From positions 1 through 14,267 of the forward strand of contig JAUSIJ010000008.1 of NCBI GenBank assembly GCA_030647855.1: a DNA stretch of 14,267 nucleotides, written 5' to 3'. The position numbers were made by a program, and so were the translations under genes. Positions 10,524 to 14,267 of the stretch are shown piece after piece (the first letter of the stretch is position 1; every line of letters starts with the position of its first letter). Origin of the DNA: a bacterium (GTDB lineage: Bacteria > Patescibacteriota > Minisyncoccia > Phycocordibacterales > JAUSIJ01). The notes beneath the pieces are model-generated. The model was not told the origin of the DNA and ran no database searches. It saw nothing but the letters and a program-made list of their open reading frames with translations.

Positions 10524-12665
10524 ATGAATAAGCGCCAATTCTCGACTGAAGTCAGCGGTAAAACGCTTACCGCGGAATTTAGCGACCTCGCCGACCAAGC
10601 CAACGGCTCGGTCATGCTTAAATACGGCAATACAGTGGTCCTCACCACCGCCGTCATGTCAAAATATGCTCGAGAGGGGAGCGATTTCTTCCCGCTCACC
10701 GTTGATTACGAAGAAAAGTTCTATGCCGCAGGAAAAATTCTCGGCAGCCGCTTTCTGCGCCGTGAAGGCCGGCCTTCTGACGAGTCAATCTTGTCGGGTC
10801 GTGTGGTTGACCGCACCATCCGACCGCTTTTTGACCAATGGCTGCGAAACGAGATCCAAGTGGTCGTGAGCGTCCTCTCGATCGATGAGGACGACCCGGA
10901 TATTCTTGCCGTTAACGCCGCTTCACTCGCACTCGGCGTCTCTGATATTCCTTGGAACGGACCGGTGAGCGCCGTGCGCATCGGCAAACACAAAGGAAAG
11001 GCCGATTTTATCGTTAAACCAACATACAAATTCAGAGAGGACCCTGATGTCGAGCTCGATATGGTTGCCTGCGGCAAGAATGGCAATATTAATATGATCG
11101 AGGTCGGGGCAATGATTACCAGCGAAACGGTTATCGTCGATGCCCTTAAAAGTGCTTCGCTCGAGATAGAAAAAATCCAGGCATTTCAGGAAAAAATAAT
11201 TGCCGAGATAGGCAAGCAAAAGATTAGTATCGAGCGACCGGCCATGGACCCAAGCCTTGTGGCACTTTTTGAGGAAGCAATTCTCCCGAAGATGCTTCCG
11301 GCCATTTTTAGGGGAGTGCCCGGCAAGGGCGATATCGAGGCGCTAAAAAGCGAGTGGCTCACCCAGGCGCAGGAAAAACTAGAGTCTTCGGATCTCCCAG
11401 AGGCTCGGGAACTTTTTGAAAGTAAGGTTGACGAACTTGTGCACCGCGAAGCGATCGACAATGACCGACGTCCGGACGGGCGCGGCATGGACGATCTGCG
11501 TCCGCTCTACGCCGAGGCCGGCGGTATCTCACCCATTCTCCACGGCACCGGCATCTTTTATCGCGGCGGCACTCATATTCTTTCAGCGCTGACGTTAGGC
11601 GGGCCCGGCGATTCACAGGTGATTGAGGGCATGGAATATCAGCTCAAAAAGCGATTCATGCATCACTATAATTTTCCCCCCTACTCAACCGGCGAAACCG
11701 GCAGGATGGGAGGAACCAACCGCCGCATGATCGGCCACGGAGCACTCGCGGAAAAAGCGCTTGCTCCGATTATTCCCCCACAGGAAGCGTTTCCGTACAC
11801 CATTCGACTGGTTTCCGAATCGATGGCGTCGAACGGCTCGACCTCGATGGGCTCGGTCTGCGCCTCCACTTTAGCGCTTATGGATGGCGGCGTACCGATA
11901 AGATCTCCTGTAGCCGGTATCGCCTCCGGCCTCATGTTGAGCGAAGCGAAATCCGCCTCCGGCGCAGCGGAGTACCGCTACAAAGTACTCACCGATATCC
12001 AAGGGCCGGAAGATCATCATGGCGATATGGACTTCAAAGTAGCCGGCACCCGCGAGGGTGTTACGGCAGTGCAAATGGATGTCAAAGTCGGCGGCATTCC
12101 TATCCCCATTCTAGAAGAAGCACTCGAGAAAGCGCGCGTGGCTCGGCTAAAGATCTTGGATGTCATGGCGGGAGCGATCAAGGAACCGCGGCCGCAAATT
12201 TCCCCGAATGCTCCCAAAATCATCATCATTAAGATCAAAGTTGACCAAATCGGTCTTATCATCGGCACGGGAGGCAAAACCATTAATGAGATCAAAGACA
12301 AGACGGGCGCGGAGATTGATATCGAAGACGACGGCTCGGTCTTCATCACCGGCAAGAACGGCGCCGCTGATATGGCGAGAGCCATCATCCTTGAAATGAC
12401 GCGCGAATACAAGAGAGGAGAAGTGCTCAAAGGGGAGGTGACCAAAATCACCGAGTTCGGCGCATTTGTCAAAATCGGCGCTAATGCCGAAGGACTGGTC
12501 CACGTCTCGGAAATCGCCCCGTTTAGAATTGCCCGCGTGCAGGATGTTCTCAAAGAAGGAGAGACGGTTAATGTTATAATTAAAGAAATCGACGAAAGAG
12601 GGAGGATTAGGTTATCCATAAAAGATATAGATCCTAATTTCGCAAAAAACAAGGCGCAGAAGTAA
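10524..12665 (+). CDS. pnp: Polynucleotide phosphorylase
   Basis: 713 aa from ATG 10524 (MNKRQFSTEVSGKTL), the normal PNPase N-terminus and length. The frame stays open for 22 more codons to ATG 10458, but that extension encodes the leader hairpin and has no match to the family, so it is judged untranslated. Domains: RNase PH 1 (GNTVVLTTAVMS, about 10-145), helical linker, RNase PH 2 (from about 320) with SESMASNGSTSMGSVCASTLALMDGG for phosphate binding and DIQGPEDHHGDMDFKVAGT with the catalytic Asp, KH domain (GLIIGTGGKTI, about 575-585) and S1 domain (about 636-700). A trimeric 3'-5' exoribonuclease using phosphate. The next gene starts 3 bp after the stop. Confidence 0.97.
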   Translation: MNKRQFSTEVSGKTLTAEFSDLADQANGSVMLKYGNTVVLTTAVMSKYAREGSDFFPLTVDYEEKFYAAGKILGSRFLRREGRPSDESILSGRVVDRTIRPLFDQWLRNEIQVVVSVLSIDEDDPDILAVNAASLALGVSDIPWNGPVSAVRIGKHKGKADFIVKPTYKFREDPDVELDMVACGKNGNINMIEVGAMITSETVIVDALKSASLEIEKIQAFQEKIIAEIGKQKISIERPAMDPSLVALFEEAILPKMLPAIFRGVPGKGDIEALKSEWLTQAQEKLESSDLPEARELFESKVDELVHREAIDNDRRPDGRGMDDLRPLYAEAGGISPILHGTGIFYRGGTHILSALTLGGPGDSQVIEGMEYQLKKRFMHHYNFPPYSTGETGRMGGTNRRMIGHGALAEKALAPIIPPQEAFPYTIRLVSESMASNGSTSMGSVCASTLALMDGGVPIRSPVAGIASGLMLSEAKSASGAAEYRYKVLTDIQGPEDHHGDMDFKVAGTREGVTAVQMDVKVGGIPIPILEEALEKARVARLKILDVMAGAIKEPRPQISPNAPKIIIIKIKVDQIGLIIGTGGKTINEIKDKTGAEIDIEDDGSVFITGKNGAADMARAIILEMTREYKRGEVLKGEVTKITEFGAFVKIGANAEGLVHVSEIAPFRIARVQDVLKEGETVNVIIKEIDERGRIRLSIKDIDPNFAKNKAQK

Positions 12666-12668
12666 GTC

Positions 12669-13658
12669 ATGGAACTGCCAGAGGACATAAAACCTGAAAA
12701 AGTCGGGGCGACCCCCGACCAGGCTCCCCCAGATGGTGGAGAAGCTTCGGTTGCCACAGAAGATTCCCTCAAACCACTTCGCACTTACAAGAGCGACGTG
12801 GCGGAAGCCGTCAAAAATAAAAATGCGTCAGTAGTCAAGATCGCCATGGCGGAGCAGGAGCGCCGTGAGAAGCGGGGGCTTATCGTGGCGCCGCTCATAC
12901 CGGGTGAAGTAAGTTTTTGGGAGCGGCATCGCTACCAGATTTTCGTCACTCTGAGCATTCTTCTCATCGTTTCAAGCGTCGCCACCTCTATTTTTTTGTT
13001 TATCGCTAACCGTTTTGAGAAAACCGAACCGGCTCGCCCTATCAATACCGGGACGCCCGGCGCCATCATGCACTTCGAAAGTGAGCGTTTCGTGGATACG
13101 ACGGATATGACCGAACTCACCCTACGAAACCATCTTGAGAGCGAGAAGCGGCGACCGCTGACGCTCAATACCGTCGCTAATGTCGCTCTGCTTACAAGGG
13201 ACGCGAGCCTCACCCCTCCGCGGCGGCCGATCACGAGCGCCGAGGTTCTGACACTCATCAAAGCGCGCGCCTCAGGAGCCTTTAGCCGTTCGCTCGAGCC
13301 AAATTTTATGTATGGCATTCATAACTGGAACCGAAACACGCCTTTTCTCGTATTTAAGATCGCCTCATTCGATGCTGCCTTTTCCGGAATGCTCGGCTGG
13401 GAGGAGTTCCTCTATGATGATATCAGCGAATATCTTGTCGATAATCCAACCCTCGACACCGAAGCAATTCTTGAGAGTAAAAAACCCTACGAGGACATTG
13501 TTATAAAAAACAAAGACGTACGAGCCCTCCGCTTACCTTCGGGCGAAATAGCACTGATGTACACGTTCGTTGACCGCGAAACGCTTGTCATTACTACCGA
13601 CGAAAGCACCCTGCGAGAAGTGGTGGACCGAGTCCAGAGTGCCAAACTCATCAGATAA
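12669..13658 (+). CDS. Single-pass membrane protein of unknown function
   Basis: 329 aa. The first 85 residues are hydrophilic and cytoplasmic-looking (PLRTYKSDVAEAVKNKNASVVKIAMAEQERREKRG), then one membrane segment (IFVTLSILLIVSSVATSIFLFIA, about 91-113) and a 215-residue outer domain without Cys. The PLRTYKSDVAEA..K..SVV.IA.AEQ..RE stretch recurs, from memory, in uncharacterised Parcubacteria membrane proteins. The outer part (FSGMLGWEEFLYDDISEYL, IVIKNKDVRALRLPSGEIALMYTFVDRETLVITTDESTLREVV) could be one folded domain. It follows pnp by 3 bp and is surely co-transcribed; a link to RNA turnover is not implied by any motif. Confidence 0.8.
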   Translation: MELPEDIKPEKVGATPDQAPPDGGEASVATEDSLKPLRTYKSDVAEAVKNKNASVVKIAMAEQERREKRGLIVAPLIPGEVSFWERHRYQIFVTLSILLIVSSVATSIFLFIANRFEKTEPARPINTGTPGAIMHFESERFVDTTDMTELTLRNHLESEKRRPLTLNTVANVALLTRDASLTPPRRPITSAEVLTLIKARASGAFSRSLEPNFMYGIHNWNRNTPFLVFKIASFDAAFSGMLGWEEFLYDDISEYLVDNPTLDTEAILESKKPYEDIVIKNKDVRALRLPSGEIALMYTFVDRETLVITTDESTLREVVDRVQSAKLIR

Positions 13659-13692
13659 CCGAGCGCAGTTTTTACTTTTTATTTTTAACTTG

Positions 13693-13698
13693 TATTAT
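13693..13698 (+). promoter_or_regulatory. -10 box for a leaderless DksA/TraR-like mRNA
   Basis: TATTAT ends exactly 6 nt before ATG 13705 and there is no Shine-Dalgarno, so the transcript would begin at or next to the start codon. Confidence 0.45.
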
Positions 13699-13704
13699 TA
13701 GGCC

Positions 13705-14067
13705 ATGACAATAGACACTGGCCAATTTAAAGCGAGGATCGAAGACGAATTGAAGACGGTCGTCGCCGAGCTTAAAACTGTCGGCAGAATTAATCCTGAC
13801 AACCCGCTCGACTGGGAATCAATGCCGGGGGAGCTCGATATTATGCAAGCCGACCGAAATGAAGCGGCTGATAAGTTTGAAGAATACGAGAATAACACGG
13901 CAATTTTAAAACAACTTGAGATACGATTCAATGAATTGCGCGGTGCCCTCAAACGTATTGAGCAAGGCACGTACGGCACGTGCACAGTCGGAGGAGAAGA
14001 GATCGAAAAAGAACGACTGGAAGCTAACCCTGCCGCCACGACCTGCATGAAGCATCTTGGTAAGTAA
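13705..14067 (+). CDS. DksA/TraR-like protein with degenerate zinc finger
   Basis: 120 aa. The N-terminal two thirds form a helical hairpin (FKARIEDELKTVVAELKTVG; AADKFEEYENNTAILKQLEIRFNELRGALKRIEQGTYG), and the end matches the DksA/TraR zinc-finger region: GTYGTCTVGGEEIEKERLEANPAATTC. The usual CxxC...CxxC is reduced: Cys93-x2-Gly96 and Cys114-x2-His117, so only two Cys remain and normal C4 zinc binding is unlikely. DksA-type proteins enter the RNA polymerase secondary channel; Cys-poor versions such as Pseudomonas DksA2 still work. The coiled-coil tip lacks an obvious DxxDxA motif, so ppGpp/RNAP function is uncertain. It is followed 30 bp later by comM. Confidence 0.8.
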   Translation: MTIDTGQFKARIEDELKTVVAELKTVGRINPDNPLDWESMPGELDIMQADRNEAADKFEEYENNTAILKQLEIRFNELRGALKRIEQGTYGTCTVGGEEIEKERLEANPAATTCMKHLGK

Positions 14068-14097
14068 AAAATCAAAAAGAAAAAATAAAAATTAAGG

Positions 14098-14267
14098 ATG
14101 AAGAATTTCTCCAAGGTTTTCAGCGCCCAGACTACGCTTCTTAAAGCGCAGATCGTTGATATAGAGGTTGACCTATCGAGAGGTTTGCACTCTTTCTCGA
14201 TTGTCGGACTGCCTGACAAAGCGGTAGAAGAATCGCGCGACCGCGTCAGCGCCGCCATCAAAAACTC
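14098..14267 (+). CDS. comM: ComM/YifB family Mg chelatase-like AAA ATPase, N-terminus (cut by window end)
   Basis: 56 codons are visible from ATG 14098. KVFSAQTTLLKAQIVDIEVDLSRGLHSFSIVGLPDKAVEESRDRVSAAIKN is the conserved N-terminal ChlI-like domain of YifB/ComM (VDISRGLP.F.IVGLPD.AV.ESRERVRAAIKN). ComM is a hexameric helicase promoting branch migration during integration of incoming DNA in transformation. AAGG touches the start codon, too close for a standard site. The AAA domain is beyond the window. Confidence 0.93.
   Translation, partial: MKNFSKVFSAQTTLLKAQIVDIEVDLSRGLHSFSIVGLPDKAVEESRDRVSAAIKN

Noticed and set aside
13698-14261. 187-aa minus-strand frame over the DksA-like and comM genes
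   Set aside because: Ser-rich antisense shadow of two recognised genes.
1-14267. CRISPR array, insertion sequence or restriction/defence system
   Set aside because: No regularly spaced repeats, no transposase, and no recognisable defence genes; the only recombinase is a housekeeping-type Xer protein.

Overview
The window looks like a chromosomal segment of a Patescibacteria (CPR) bacterium, most likely a Parcubacteria-type lineage. Evidence: all three tRNA genes lack an encoded CCA while a CCA-adding enzyme is present; several small proteins resemble families I remember mainly from Patescibacteria genomes; many start codons have no Shine-Dalgarno sequence and sit about 6 nt after a -10 box; TGA is used as a stop (HSD-like gene, ATGA junctions), so the code is standard and not the TGA=Gly code of Gracilibacteria/Absconditabacteria. 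Taxonomy is inference.

Left part (1-2657): the tail of a trypsin-like serine protease (+) faces a minus-strand run made of tRNA-Pro, a 57-aa zinc-ribbon-like protein that starts 2 nt after the tRNA, an internally deleted MutY-like protein, an RNHCP protein and a METTL7/TMT1-like methyltransferase (the last three joined by ATGA overlaps). Further right on the same strand are NUDIX and YraN genes.

Centre (2658-2976): a 319-bp gene-free stretch with a parS-like site (15/16), two perfect DnaA boxes plus a near match, and AT-rich DNA. Three more parS-like sites lie in the adjacent yraN and NUDIX genes. Most genes point away from this region on both sides, so it is the best candidate for oriC plus a centromere.

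Middle (2977-8419): a homoserine-dehydrogenase-like protein, tRNA-Gly, and tRNA-Arg followed by an unusual structured leader that carries a second copy of the tRNA-Arg 3' end directly in front of cca. Then comes a more accessory stretch: an AT-rich orphan gene, a 3' remnant of exonuclease III, a zinc-ribbon orphan with its own strong promoter and terminator, a GTG-start gene that runs through two terminators, and a 151-aa conserved unknown.

Right part (8476-14267): a XerC/D-like recombinase (-) diverges from an RNA/translation block (+): rpsO, a NYN-domain ribonuclease, pnp with a long leader hairpin recalling E. coli PNPase autoregulation, a single-pass membrane protein, a DksA/TraR-like protein with a degraded zinc finger, and the start of comM/yifB.
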